From CAYTNY01 sp964439215 (GTDB lineage: Bacteria; Oederibacteriota; PGYV01; CAYTNY01), in contig CAYTNY010000028.1 of the NCBI GenBank assembly GCA_964439215.1, forward strand, positions 1 through 26,196: a DNA stretch of 26,196 bases, in the 5' to 3' direction. Positions 6,940 through 18,000 of the stretch are shown here, one piece after another; the stretch's first letter is position 1, and each line of letters opens with the position of its first letter. Below the pieces are notes generated by a model that was not told the DNA's origin, ran no database searches, and saw only the letters and a program-made list of their open reading frames with translations. The position numbers and the translations under genes were made by a program.

Positions 6940-8826
6940 ATGAAAAAAACACCGCGGAAACTTATAGTGCCGGTTCTTCTGATTTTTTGTTTTTATCCGC
7001 TTTATGCTTCAACTATAGATGAGTGGAAAAATGCCGTAAACAAAGATAAGAACAATGTAATAAACCGTTTTAATCTCGGACTGGCATATTACAATGAGCT
7101 TTTGAGGGATCCGTCCGGCAAACTTGCCGAACAGACGATCAAAACCATGAAAAAAGTCCTTGAAATGAATGATTCCGCGGCGGCGGATCATGCGCAGGTG
7201 GATTTTAAGGCGGCTCAGATAGCGGGAATTGTATATTACAATTATCTGCAGAAGGACAAAGAAGCCTTGAAGTATTTTAAAAAAGCATCAGAAATCAACT
7301 CATCGGACGGATCAAATTTTTATTTTACGGGGCTGGCCCATATCAGAATGAATGAGTTTGACGCCGCGATAGACGCGTTTGAAAAAAGCATAGCTAAAGG
7401 TTATGAGGATGAAACAGCCGCAAGGTTCAGGCTCGGGCAGGCATTTTACAACAAAGGCATATACGGCGATGCGATAAAAAATTTCCGGGAAGTCGTAAAA
7501 CGCAAAGGGCATATGAATTATATTGAAGCCTGTGAACTTCTCGGCCTGATATATCACAGAAGGAATAATTCCGCAAAAGCAATTGAGAATTTCCGGGAAG
7601 TTGTAAAAGTTAACCCTGAGAATTTTAACATACAGTATCTTTTGGGGCTGAATTATTTTAAAGAAAAAGAGTATGACAGGATGATCAGCGCTTACAGAAA
7701 AGCGATAATGATAAATCCTGATTTTGCGGATGCCCATTATAATCTGGGTATGGCTTATTATTACAGGAATCTTTACAAGGAAGCGATTGAAGAACTTGAA
7801 ACCGCGAAAAAACTTAATCCCTCTGACGCGTCTGTTTATTCGCTGCTCGCTCAGACAAAGGACACCGCTTATGACTATTATATGAGCAGGGGGTCCACAT
7901 CTCTGACGGAAGAGAATTATCCCGCGGCAAAAGAAAATTTCGAGCTGGCCCTTGAAGTAAAACCCCGCGATTCCCAGGCAATAAGCTATCTTGAAAATGT
8001 AAAGGAAATGATAAAAAAGGAAATACCGGTTAAACTTGAGCAGGCGCGGGAAAATTACAAAGCTGATAATTACGCGGAATCTTACAGTCTGTGGAACTAT
8101 GTACTCAAGATGGATCCGGATAATTCCCGGGCGCGGGAAGGGCTTAAAAAGATAGAGGCAAATGTGGCGCGCCTTATCAGCGCAAAAGAAAAAAAAGCGC
8201 AGGAGTATTTAAAAAACGAAAAATACGACGAGGCGATCGGAGAACTGCGCGAGCTGAGAAGAATGGTGACGGATGACAGGGCAGGTGAAGTCGCCGCGAA
8301 AATAAAAAAAGCAAGAGAGCAGAGGAATCGTGCGATAAATAAAATAATCGCAAAAGCCGATGCCCGCGTGAAAGAACAGGATTACAGAAAGGGCAGGGAA
8401 CTTTATTCGGATGTACTCAGGATGGATCCGAAAAACGAAGAAGCGCTTAACGGGCTTACAGGAATAAACAGGCTGATAGAGGAAGGAATATCAAAGAATC
8501 TTGCTTACGCGCGGCAGAATGTGAAAGGCGACCCGGCGCGGGCCAAGCGGTATTATACAAAGGTTCTTAATCTGGATCCTGAAAATGAGAAAGCAAATAA
8601 AGGCATAAAACAGCTCACCGGAAAAACATCACAGGTGAAAATTGACGCGGACAAAGTGAAAACCCTTTATTATGAGGGTGTTGACAGTTATGTGAACGGA
8701 GAAATAGAAAATGCCATAAAGATATGGAAAGATGTTATCAGAATTGACAAAGGGCATATAGAAGCAAAAAGAAATATTTCAAGGGCGGAAAAAAAGCTTC
8801 AGGCAATAAAGAGCCTTTCCCGGTAA
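6940..8826 (+). CDS. Exported TPR-repeat protein
   Basis: ATG at 6940 is preceded by CGGAGG and follows the upstream stop by 13 bases. A signal peptide covers residues 1-23 (KKTPRK, hydrophobic core, YAS). The rest is alpha-helical with roughly ten or more TPR units in two clusters. The first, about 95-300, includes FYFTGLAHIRMNEFDAAIDA and DAHYNLGMAYYYRNLYKEAI. The second, about 330-620, includes MDPDNSRAREGL and LDPENEKANKGI. It has no enzyme motif and is likely a periplasmic scaffold. Its place beside the PorV-like and TPR/propeller genes suggests a PorW/SprE-like role, but TPRs alone cannot prove that. It ends shortly before the scaffold gap. Confidence 0.78.
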   Translation: MKKTPRKLIVPVLLIFCFYPLYASTIDEWKNAVNKDKNNVINRFNLGLAYYNELLRDPSGKLAEQTIKTMKKVLEMNDSAAADHAQVDFKAAQIAGIVYYNYLQKDKEALKYFKKASEINSSDGSNFYFTGLAHIRMNEFDAAIDAFEKSIAKGYEDETAARFRLGQAFYNKGIYGDAIKNFREVVKRKGHMNYIEACELLGLIYHRRNNSAKAIENFREVVKVNPENFNIQYLLGLNYFKEKEYDRMISAYRKAIMINPDFADAHYNLGMAYYYRNLYKEAIEELETAKKLNPSDASVYSLLAQTKDTAYDYYMSRGSTSLTEENYPAAKENFELALEVKPRDSQAISYLENVKEMIKKEIPVKLEQARENYKADNYAESYSLWNYVLKMDPDNSRAREGLKKIEANVARLISAKEKKAQEYLKNEKYDEAIGELRELRRMVTDDRAGEVAAKIKKAREQRNRAINKIIAKADARVKEQDYRKGRELYSDVLRMDPKNEEALNGLTGINRLIEEGISKNLAYARQNVKGDPARAKRYYTKVLNLDPENEKANKGIKQLTGKTSQVKIDADKVKTLYYEGVDSYVNGEIENAIKIWKDVIRIDKGHIEAKRNISRAEKKLQAIKSLSR

Positions 8827-8878
8827 ATACCCGAACAAAACACGCCCTGTCGTGTTCCGCGCCTTTAAAATTCAAAAC

Positions 8879-8978
8879 NNNNNNNNNNNNNNNNNNNNNN
8901 NNNNNNNNNNNNNNNNNNNNNNNNNNNNNNNNNNNNNNNNNNNNNNNNNNNNNNNNNNNNNNNNNNNNNNNNNNNNNN
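8879..8978. other. Scaffold gap (100 N)
   Basis: Exactly 100 undetermined bases, the usual placeholder for a join of unknown length. Sequence on the left ends 52 bases after a stop codon; sequence on the right has no supported gene before 9084. One or more genes, or a terminator, could be missing here, so the adjacency of the two gene blocks is only as good as the scaffolding. Confidence 0.97.
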
Positions 8979-9021
8979 GTGCTTGGCCCTGCAGCGGGGG
9001 ATAAAAAAGATCTCATCCGGC

Positions 9022-9050
9022 TTTACTAGTTATATTTCTTGAGGTATAAT
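9022..9050 (+). promoter_or_regulatory. Promoter for the 17-kb gene train
   Basis: TTTACT (9022-9027), a 17-bp spacer and a perfect TATAAT (9045-9050) lie upstream of ATG 9084, with a second TATAAT at 9053-9058. Transcription starting near 9057 would exclude the upstream in-frame TTG at 9039 as a start. Confidence 0.6.
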
Positions 9051-9083
9051 TATATAATATTATATATAAAAAATGAGGAATTA

Positions 9084-10292
9084 ATGAAAAAAAATATATC
9101 GGATTATGCACGATACGGCATATATGCTTATGCGTTTGCCTCTACAGTTTCAATCACTTTGTGTGAAATATTTTTTATTATTGCGCTTATACTGTGGTTT
9201 CTTGATATTATCCGGAAAAACGTGAGCCTGAAAGGTATTTTTCCGGTTTATGCGGTTGTTCCGTTTGCTGTTTTTGCCCTTATTCACGTCCTTGCCGCGT
9301 TTTTTGGCGTGGACCCTTTAAACAGTATAAAAGACAGCAAGAAACTGTATCTCCTGCTTATGATATTTCCGGCAGGGATATATCTGAGGGGGCCGGACAG
9401 GATAAGGACGGCCCTTAATTTCTTTGCGGCAGGCAGTGTTTTTACCGGTCTTTACGCAATAGGGAGTGCTGTTTTTTTCCGCTTCATAAAAGAGGATATA
9501 TATTTCCGGGCGTCTTCGTTTTCAGGCGGATATATGCAGCTCGGCGGCATGATGATGCTGTCGGTTGTTGTTATCGCGTCTCTTTTGGTTTATGAGATAA
9601 AAGTCCGCGAAAAAGGGTCATTTATGCCCTGGCTTTACGGCGGAGCGCTGATTATTGTCTCGCCGGCGCTTCTTTTTACCTATACACGCGGTTCTTATAT
9701 AGGCGCTCTGGCCGGCCTGGCGGTTATTATGTTTTTAAGCGGCAAAAGAGTATTTATCGCGGGGCTTATCCTGATGACGGCGGGTATGTTTCTTGTAAAA
9801 GACACCTCTTTTGCGCAGCGTCTTATGGATACCGCAAGATACAAAGAAACGCGCGGTTCGGATATGGAGAGGATCCTTATGTGGAAAAGCGGGATTGAGA
9901 TAATAAAAGATTATCCTGTTCTGGGCGTGGGTACGGCAAACGTTTCAAAGGTATATGAGAAATACAGATCCGAACGCGCAAAAGAGAAAGAACAGGCCCA
10001 TCTTCACAATAATATAATACAGGTTGGCGCAATTAACGGGATACCGGGAATATTGGCCGTATTATGGATGTTCGGGGCGCTTTTTATAATGCAGATAAAA
10101 GGCGCGGTAAAGAGCGCCGGCTTTAATAAAGCGGTTTTTACCGCATTGGCCGCTTCGACTGCGGCGTTTTTTATAAACGGCCTGTTTGAGTATAATCTTT
10201 TTTCGTCCCAGGTTGCGCTTATATTCTGGTTTCTGACAGGAGCCGGTTTTGCTCTTTACGGCGGAAGGATGCTGCGTGATGAAAAAAGCTGA
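9084..10292 (+). CDS. O-antigen ligase / polymerase-like membrane protein (WaaL/Wzy type)
   Basis: I choose ATG 9084 because GAGGAA sits just upstream and the promoter -10 lies downstream of the alternative TTG at 9039. The 402-aa protein is almost all membrane segments, about ten to twelve. The family signature is present: a large loop with FTYTRGSYIG before it, a MERILMWKSGIEIIKDYPVLG segment, and QAHLHNNIIQVGAINGIPG, which carries the conserved H.HN and G..G of the Wzy_C domain. Such enzymes join O-polysaccharide to lipid A-core on the periplasmic face, or polymerise it; the ligase and polymerase roles cannot be told apart from sequence alone. It is the first gene of the train and overlaps the GT9 gene by 14 bases. 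Confidence 0.85.
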   Translation: MKKNISDYARYGIYAYAFASTVSITLCEIFFIIALILWFLDIIRKNVSLKGIFPVYAVVPFAVFALIHVLAAFFGVDPLNSIKDSKKLYLLLMIFPAGIYLRGPDRIRTALNFFAAGSVFTGLYAIGSAVFFRFIKEDIYFRASSFSGGYMQLGGMMMLSVVVIASLLVYEIKVREKGSFMPWLYGGALIIVSPALLFTYTRGSYIGALAGLAVIMFLSGKRVFIAGLILMTAGMFLVKDTSFAQRLMDTARYKETRGSDMERILMWKSGIEIIKDYPVLGVGTANVSKVYEKYRSERAKEKEQAHLHNNIIQVGAINGIPGILAVLWMFGALFIMQIKGAVKSAGFNKAVFTALAASTAAFFINGLFEYNLFSSQVALIFWFLTGAGFALYGGRMLRDEKS

Positions 10293-11328
10293 TCTTGCAG
10301 AAGTTAAAAAGATTCTGGTTATAAGGCCCGGCGCGATCGGCGATGTTCTGCTTACCACTCCGTTCATCAGAGCGCTGAAAAAAGCGCTGCCCGGCGCGGT
10401 GATAGATTACGCGGTAAGGCCGTTTGCGGCGCATGTGCTGGAAGGCAATCCCGGCATTAACAGCATAAAGTTTATTGAAAAAAAAGGATTTTTTCCGGAT
10501 CTGAAATTCTACCGTGAAATCGCGCGTGAAAAATATGATCTTGTGTTTGATCTTTTCGGGAATTTAAGAACAGCGCTTATTGCTTTTTTTTCGGGGGCGC
10601 GGTATAAAACGGGCTTTAATTTCCGTTTCAGAAAATATTTTTATAACATAAAGGTGGCGCCGCACCCGAAGGCGCGTTATAACGTGTATTTTCATATGCA
10701 GCTGCTGGATGCGCTCGGTATAAAACAGGACGGGCCCGATACTGAGATTTTTATCAGGGAAAAGGATGAGAAAAAAAGCCGTGAGTTTATCGGCAGGCTG
10801 AAAGCGGAATATACCGGCCCTGTTGTGGGTTTAAATCCTGCGGGGACATGGTATACTAAAAAATGGCCGGAAAAGAGTTATGCCCGGCTTGGAGATATGG
10901 TTCTTGAAAAGTATCCGGATGCCTGTGTGGTTGTTTTGTGGGGCCCCGGTGAAAAAGAAACAGCGCTGAATATCGCTGCTTATGCGGAGAAAAAAGAAAG
11001 TTTTTTCCCCGTACCGGAAACATCGCTCAGGGAAATGGCGGCCATTATAAGGGATTTGGACGTGCTTGTTACAAATGACGGCGCAGGCAAGCATCTGGCG
11101 GCCGCGGTAAAAACACCGGCTGTAACGATTTACGGCCCTACGGACCATATTTCGTGGAACCCGGAGGATGAAGACAGATATCCCGTGGTTATAAGCAGAG
11201 AACCCTGCGCGCCCTGTGATAAAGTTGCGTGCGGGAATTTTATATGTATGCAGGGCATTGAACCGCGTGAAGTAATGGAAAAAACAGAAAATATTCTAAA
11301 ACAGGAGGTTTTATATGCCGGAGATTGA
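10279..11328 (+). CDS. Glycosyltransferase family 9 (heptosyltransferase-like)
   Basis: ATG 10279 is preferred over an upstream frame opening at 10249: GGAAGGA lies nine bases before it and the protein then begins MKKADLAEVKKILVIRPGAI. Family 9 marks are clear: IRPGAIGDVLLTTPFIRAL at the N-terminus, VGLNPAGTWYTKKWP in the middle, VTNDGAGKHLAAAV followed by IYGPTDHISWNP near the C-terminus, and a CxPC...C...C cluster (PCAPCDKVACGNFICM) typical of many members. The usual DSGPMH motif reads DGAGKH here. It transfers a sugar, probably heptose, onto lipid A-core in the cytoplasm. At 349 aa it has the usual length. It overlaps both neighbours by 14 bases, so the three genes are tightly coupled. Confidence 0.88.
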   Translation: MKKADLAEVKKILVIRPGAIGDVLLTTPFIRALKKALPGAVIDYAVRPFAAHVLEGNPGINSIKFIEKKGFFPDLKFYREIAREKYDLVFDLFGNLRTALIAFFSGARYKTGFNFRFRKYFYNIKVAPHPKARYNVYFHMQLLDALGIKQDGPDTEIFIREKDEKKSREFIGRLKAEYTGPVVGLNPAGTWYTKKWPEKSYARLGDMVLEKYPDACVVVLWGPGEKETALNIAAYAEKKESFFPVPETSLREMAAIIRDLDVLVTNDGAGKHLAAAVKTPAVTIYGPTDHISWNPEDEDRYPVVISREPCAPCDKVACGNFICMQGIEPREVMEKTENILKQEVLYAGD

Positions 11329-11977
11329 TGTGGATAAAATTCTGGAACAAAAGGAAGCGGAGGAAAAAAAACAAAAAGCAATAAAAAGAATTAAAATATA
11401 CGGGGCGGTTCTGGCTGCTGTTGTTCTGGCCGGAATCGCGGGTTTTTTTGTTTTTATTGCGTTTCTGGGTGAAAAGAGCACGAAGTATTTCCCTTTGACC
11501 GGGGATAAGGTGATGTTTTTTAATACAACCGGAGAAAATCCGGAAAAATGGGAATTTGGGAATGATACTGTTGAAATAGACGGCTATGAGTGCGCGGTTA
11601 TAAACAAAGTTGATACAGCAAAAAACAGGACAAAACAGAATTATTTTTACTATGATGCGGAAAACGGTATTGTGAGGTATGCGTATTCAAATAATTTCGA
11701 AGACAGAAAAAAATCGTCTTTTGTTTATCTGCCGGCAAGGGTAAGGGACGGCAAAGAGTTTATTGCGGCATCGGTGCGCGGGGTTGACATAAAAGGGTCT
11801 GTTGAAGGATTTGAAATTATGACGAGTGCGGCCGGCGAATTTGAAACCATGAAAGTGGAGTATAAAGGAGAGCCGTATTATGATAAAATAATGTGGTATG
11901 CAAAAGGCGTGGGTATAGTAAAGGAAAAGGATAATCTGAGAAAAAAAGAGATGGATCTGATAAGTATTGTGGATTAA
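11315..11977 (+). CDS. Single-pass membrane protein with a periplasmic domain, function unknown
   Basis: ATG 11315 has AGGAGG (11303-11308) six bases upstream and overlaps the GT9 gene by 14 bases. Residues 1-25 are charged and coil-like (EQKEAEEKKQKAIKRIK), residues about 28-50 are one transmembrane helix, and about 55-220 form a beta-rich domain outside the membrane (KYFPLTGDKVMFFNTTG, MWYAKGVGIVKEKDN). The ending resembles small beta-rich domains often annotated as hypothetical in these genomes; I do not recognise a named family. Its place between LPS genes and the SprA-like gene makes it a candidate accessory factor of the same system, which is inference from context only. Confidence 0.7.
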   Translation: MPEIDVDKILEQKEAEEKKQKAIKRIKIYGAVLAAVVLAGIAGFFVFIAFLGEKSTKYFPLTGDKVMFFNTTGENPEKWEFGNDTVEIDGYECAVINKVDTAKNRTKQNYFYYDAENGIVRYAYSNNFEDRKKSSFVYLPARVRDGKEFIAASVRGVDIKGSVEGFEIMTSAAGEFETMKVEYKGEPYYDKIMWYAKGVGIVKEKDNLRKKEMDLISIVD

Positions 11978-12025
11978 AAGAAAAAAACGGTTCAAAAAAA
12001 CAACATACGGATAAAACGGAGAATA

Positions 12026-15000
12026 ATGATAATATCAGCAAAGAAAACAGCGGTTTTTACAGTTATGGTCCTGCTTTTTTCGGTATTTGCGGGAAAGAGC
12101 GCGGTTTTTGCGGCTTTGGCGGATGAAACATCCGGCGGGGATAATGATGTTTCTTCTGTGCGGGATGCGGCAGTCTGGGGGCTGAATGCATCTGTTGAAA
12201 ATGAGGAGATTATTCTTAAATGGGAGCCGTCCGGAAAAATGGATATGGTTTATGACATATACCGTTCAACTCAGCCGGACGGGGAGTACCTGAAGATAAA
12301 TAAAGAACCGATCAGAGAAAACTTATATTCCGATAATCCGGAAAACAGTATAATAGAGCCTGTGGGCGGTGTTGTTTATTATTACAGGGTTGAAGGGGTG
12401 CTTGAAGGCGCGTCAGCCGGAGAGTCGGAAATTGTATCGGCTGAAAAACCCGAGGGCAGCCTTGTGCCGCCGTCTGATTTTGAAGCACAGGCGGTTTTTA
12501 TGAATGTTAATCTGAACTGGAGCGCCCCCCGCTCAACCGGCGAAAATTCTGTGGAGGGATATCATATATACCGCTCTGAGACACAGGGGGAGGCGGGCGA
12601 GCGCATAAACAGCGAAATTATAAAAGGATATGAATACAGGGATGCGTCCGGGCAGGAAGGAACAGAGTATTTTTATTCCATACAGAGCGAGGATGCGGAA
12701 GGCAATGTCTCGGAAATCTCGCGGCAGGTTTCAGCCGTGCCGTTTGAAAAAACAAGCGTTCCGGCTGACATACAGATGGAACAGCTTTCAAATGAAAGCA
12801 TATATCTTACCTGGGCGGAGCCGGAAGGCGGAACTTTCGGGATATCAGGTTATAATATATACAGGACAACAAAGCCGGGCCGGTATGATGATGAGCCGCT
12901 GAATATAAGGCCGGTGCAGCCTCTTGAAAACAAGGACGGAAGACATTTTTATTATGATAATATGGTATTCAGCCGGCAGGAGCCCGGCCCGGGAATTGAT
13001 TATTATTACAAAATAGTTCCAATTGACTCCAGGGGCGCGACAACGGGCGCTTCGGCTGAAAAAAGCTTTTTTATAGAACCTGAAGTAATACCTCAAAAAG
13101 GCATTCTGTCGCACGATATATCCCAGTACGGGCTTCCGCCTGATTCAAAAATAAGTATTTCCGGACAAAAAATCATAGCGGGGAGCTGGCTTGTCGTGGA
13201 TCCGGATGCGCGGACATCAGAAACAAAAAATCTTGATATTGACCAGCCGTTCAGAATAAAACTGAACGGGCATATAGGCAGCAATATAAAAATAGATGTT
13301 GATTATGATGATTCAAGGGAACAGTTTTCCGATGACGGCGCCACAAAAATATCCATACAATACAGCGGCGAACAGCAGGATACTGTGCAGGAGGCGTCTT
13401 TTGGCGATATAACACTGAGCCTGCCCCCTACAAAATATGTAAGTTTTACACAGAAGCTCTTCGGGCTTATGATGAAGGCGAAACTTGTGGAGAATCTAAA
13501 TTTTACGGGTTTTGCGGCGCAGTCAAAAGGAATATCCGCAACGCAGAGTTTTATAGGCAGCAAGAGACAGAAAGAAGTTGACGGGGATCCTTTTTATACA
13601 ATAAATGATACAGATTATTTTGACGGAACGTATTTTTATCTTACAAAGGACCCGTCGCAGGTGTCGGAGCTTACAAGGTACGGCGATGAAAAGCCGGAGG
13701 AGCCGGTAACGATCGTGCCGGAAAGCGTTATTGTTTATCTGGATGACGGAATAAGGCAGAGTTCGCTTGTGAATCCGAATGCGGTTTATTCTTCAAATGA
13801 TACCTTTCAGTTTGACCGTAAATATCTGGGAACGGATTACACCGTTGATTACAGGACAGGCGTTGTTAAATTTGTTGATTCAATACCGAAAAATTATACG
13901 ATTGCGGTGGCCTACAAAACTTCGGACGGGCAGAGTATCGGATATAATACAGCAGGAACAGATATGTCGCTGGATGAAAGCAGGCTTGTTTCCGCTTCTG
14001 ACGGATATACCTCGGATTCGGCTCATCTTATTCAGGACGGCAGGGTTGTTGCCAACGGAGAAACGGATATTTCCCATAAAAATGTAAATACATATTTTCT
14101 GGGCGAAACCCAGATAGAGAATCCCGCGGCTGATGAAAATTTCATGATAAGAATAAAAGAAAAAGGAAGCGATGAAGTGGCTGCCGATGTGCCTCCGCCT
14201 ACCGAACCGGAGGCTTCTGACTGGTATGAAATAGACACCAATCTGGGGCTTTTGAAATTCAAGGCATTTTATCCTTTTGCCAAGGATGCGGCTGTTCCGG
14301 GAGATCCGACAAACAACAGTGTTGATCCGGAGGCGGAGGACGCGTATAACACGACGAAGCCCATTTCAAACTATTATATAGAACTGCAGTACAGTTATAA
14401 TGTGTCTTCCTACAGGCTTGATAATTTCCCTGTTGTGTTTGGCACGGAGCGGGTTGTTGTGGACGGGCGGCTCCTGAAAAAAGATGTTGATTATTATATA
14501 TTTTATGAAACCGGGGAAATAACCTTTACGGACAGGGTCTCCATAGAGCAGGAAACCCAAATAGATATAAGTTATGAATATACGCCGTTCTTTCAGACAT
14601 TTAACAGCAATGTTTACGGAGGAAGGCTCGATTATGAAATGTTTGAAAATCTCAAACTGGGAGGCACGCTTCTTTTTAAAGACGCAGCCGCCGGCCGCGA
14701 TGTGCCTGACGCAAAATCCACTGACAATAGACTTACGACTCCCATGCGTATGTTTGTCGCGGATGCGGATATTAAATTTTCCCTTGATAAGAAGCAGTTT
14801 AACGATTCGCTGGGAGCGCTTCCTTTTCTGGACAAGACAAACCTTCCGCTTGATTTTTCTTTTTCCGGCGAGATCGCTCACAGCGATCTTAATATGAATA
14901 CTTATGAAAACTCCGCCACGGATGAAATGGGTGTGGCTATGATAGACAGCATGGAAGGCGCGGATAATGTGATAAGGGCATCCATGGAGGAGACAAACTG

Positions 15001-18000
15001 GTTCCCCGCAAGCGTGCCTTTGGGGCTTGAGGCGGAAAATAGAAATTATATTACGAAAGAGAAAATAACGGAAACAGGGCACGAGGTCAGGGATCCTGAA
15101 GATCCTCTGGCGAATTCGCAGCAGGTTATGATGAGGCTTGATTTTAATGGGCTTGAACAGGGCGAGTGGGATTCTTACAGATATGTAATATCCCGTTTCG
15201 GAGAGAATCTGAACCGGTATAATACTCTTGAAATATGGATGTATGTGGAAACCAGCGCTCCGATCAAAATAGATGTTGATGTGGGGATCATAAGCGAGGA
15301 TTCCAATTCAAACAATACTCTTGAATTTGAAGGGCCCGAAGATGACAGGCGCTTCAGGACACAGTATGATACGGGAATAAGCAGCGGCATATATCCGCAT
15401 GATCCGGAGTACTGGGGAGAGGATAACGGTATTTATGATTCCGAGGATATGAACGGCAACGGCGCTCTGGATACCACTGAAGCTTTTTACCGCTTCTCCG
15501 CGGACGGAACCAGATATTACCATCCGGAGCTGAGTTCGGCAGATGACGGAAAATGGATAAACGTAAAAATACCGCTTTCTGAGTTTTCAAGTTACTTCGG
15601 CCTTGACGCCCGGCAGATAGATCCAAACAACCGGAAGTTTTTTGCGTCCATACAGCATCTAAGAATTACCGTGAAAGGCGCGGGGGCCGCTCCGGCAGGC
15701 GGGCATATTAAGCTTGAGTCGGTTCAGTTTACGGGCAATTCCTGGAGCCTTGAAACACTTTCAAATTCCTATGACCTTGCGGGAAATCATATAGACGCGC
15801 CGGATCCGGATAAAATGAGAGTGTCAACAATAAGCAGGAGTACGGATGAGTCATATGAGCCGAATCTTGATTATTTCAGTTATATGACGGATGATGAAAA
15901 GGATTCGGAAGAAGCGCTGAAGATTGAATACGCACTGTCATTGCTTGATAACAGGACATCCGACGGGAAACCCATTTATTACGCGACAAAGCTTTTGAGC
16001 AATACTTTGGGGTATGATTATCAGCCGTATCAGAAACTTAAATTTGACATTTATTACGATAAAAGAGACAGCTCGGCCGGACCGGGGAGAATAATGTTCA
16101 TAAGGCTGGGCTCCGGGCCCGATGAGGAGACGCTTTATTATCAGTATAATCTTCAGCTTGATTCAATTCCGGCGGAAAAAGGATGGCATACGGTTGAATT
16201 TATGCTTGACGGCTCCGACGGCAGAAGGAGCGAGCCTGTGGGTGCGGTGAATCTGAGAAAAATACAGTATATAACCATAGGTTTTATAAACCCCAACAGT
16301 ACGGTATCCGAAGAGACATTATATATAAATAACATAAGAATCACAGAGCCTGAACCCAGAGTGGGTTCCGCAAAATTCGCGGAATCAATTGTTAACATCG
16401 AGAATATAGGCAGGGTGGTTCATACGTATGAAGAAAAAGACTCCGGCTTTATGACCATGCTTGATTTGAACCGCTCGGCATTCAGGAGGCACGAAAAAAT
16501 AAACAGAACAAGATTTGAATACAAGCAGTTTGTGTTTCTGCCCGTAACGCTTGATTATACCCGGAGCGAGTATTATACAGAGGATGATTACAGGGACGAC
16601 AGGTCCTTTACCGGAGATTTTTCCTGGCCGGATGCCGCGTCTGAAAGGATTCAGGGATATGCCCGCTTTACCGCGGTTCCGGGTATGGATATATCATCCA
16701 ATGTTGTTTATGACAGTACAGACAGAGAATATTTTGAACAGTATTCCTATCAGGATGGCGTTCAGACCACGCTCAGAGTGAGTCCTAATATCAGATACAC
16801 GACGTCGCCGAATATAAAAATAGGGGAAGGATCGGATATTCCGCTGGGGGACCATACATTTGAAAGCAGTTTTATTTTTGAAAATATCAAGTCTGATTAT
16901 GATGAATTTGAAGAAGGAGATTCGGCAGCGGGCATGACTTATTATGATAAAGAGCTGAACAACCGGCAGCAGACTCATTCCTGGACAGGAAGTTTTAAGT
17001 TTGGGAGCGTATCAGTATCGCCTTACTACGGGTTAAAACTTTATGATTCCAAAGGCAGCCTTCCAAGCAGGTATCTGTATTATAGTGATGCAATAAGCAC
17101 GGACAGAAACAAAACAGACAGATATCTTGTTACAAAAAGGGAAATTAATCCGAAACTCACAGTGAATACAGGCGAGTTGTGGGTATTTAATCCGGTTATA
17201 ACCTATAATGTAACAAACAGCACCGATTATACTCTCAGCAGGATAGTTACAACAGGAGATCTGTCAATGAATACCGGAATAAAATTAAGCAGGCTGTCGC
17301 CTTTATTGCCGGATATAACAAATTTCTCTCTATCGGTAAAGGATAATAACAGAAGATATGAAAACAGCAGAGTGGACGGGGCAATGACGGAATTTGAAAA
17401 TCTTACGCCGGAAGAACAGTGGTACGCCAATATATTCTCGTATTTGTTTGATGAAGAAGTATGGCTGTGGCCATGGGACGAAGGGATGAAGCAGGATCTG
17501 AATTACAGACGGCATGAGATTGAAAAAATATCTTTCGGAACACTGTCAAAAAGTATGAGCCTGTCAATGGGGGAATATAGATTATTTGACAGGCTTGGAT
17601 TTTCTCCGAGTCTGAGTATTTCTATGCGAAGGGAAAATCAGCCCAATAATGTCATAATGTACCTTGGTGACACGGTGACATTCAATCTGAACAGGCTTAC
17701 GTTTTATAATGTTACGCTGCCTTTGCCGTGGAATCTTGTGAATAAGGCGGATATAACCGGCAATTTCAGTTTTTCAAGAGATACCAGATACAGATCCGAT
17801 GTGAGCAGGGACGCCCCGGAAGAAGAAAGGATATACAGCAGAAACGAAACAAAAAGCGGGGAGATTACTCTGCCTTATAATGCGGACGGCGGGGTTGACG
17901 GGCAGCTTTATCTCGGGGCAAACCATAGATTAAGCATTCTGGACAGGAATGAAACAACAACGCTTACGCTTAATCCGAGATTAACCATAAATTACAAGTG

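Noticed and set aside
8839..8856. Hairpin AACACG/CGTGTT after the TPR gene as a terminator
   Set aside because: The stem is only 6 bp and is followed by CCGCGCC rather than a T-run; the real terminator may lie in the gap.
8738..9016. Minus-strand frame spanning the N run
   Set aside because: It is a reading through undetermined bases and overlaps the end of the TPR gene; no start or family supports it.
9039..10292. TTG 9039 as the ligase start
   Set aside because: It precedes the TATAAT box and lacks a ribosome site, whereas ATG 9084 has GAGGAA and lies after the expected transcription start.
14366..15082. Minus-strand frame of 238 codons inside the SprA-like gene
   Set aside because: It is antisense to well-supported coding sequence, lacks a ribosome site and shows no family motif. 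The same holds for the antisense frame at 5634-6200.
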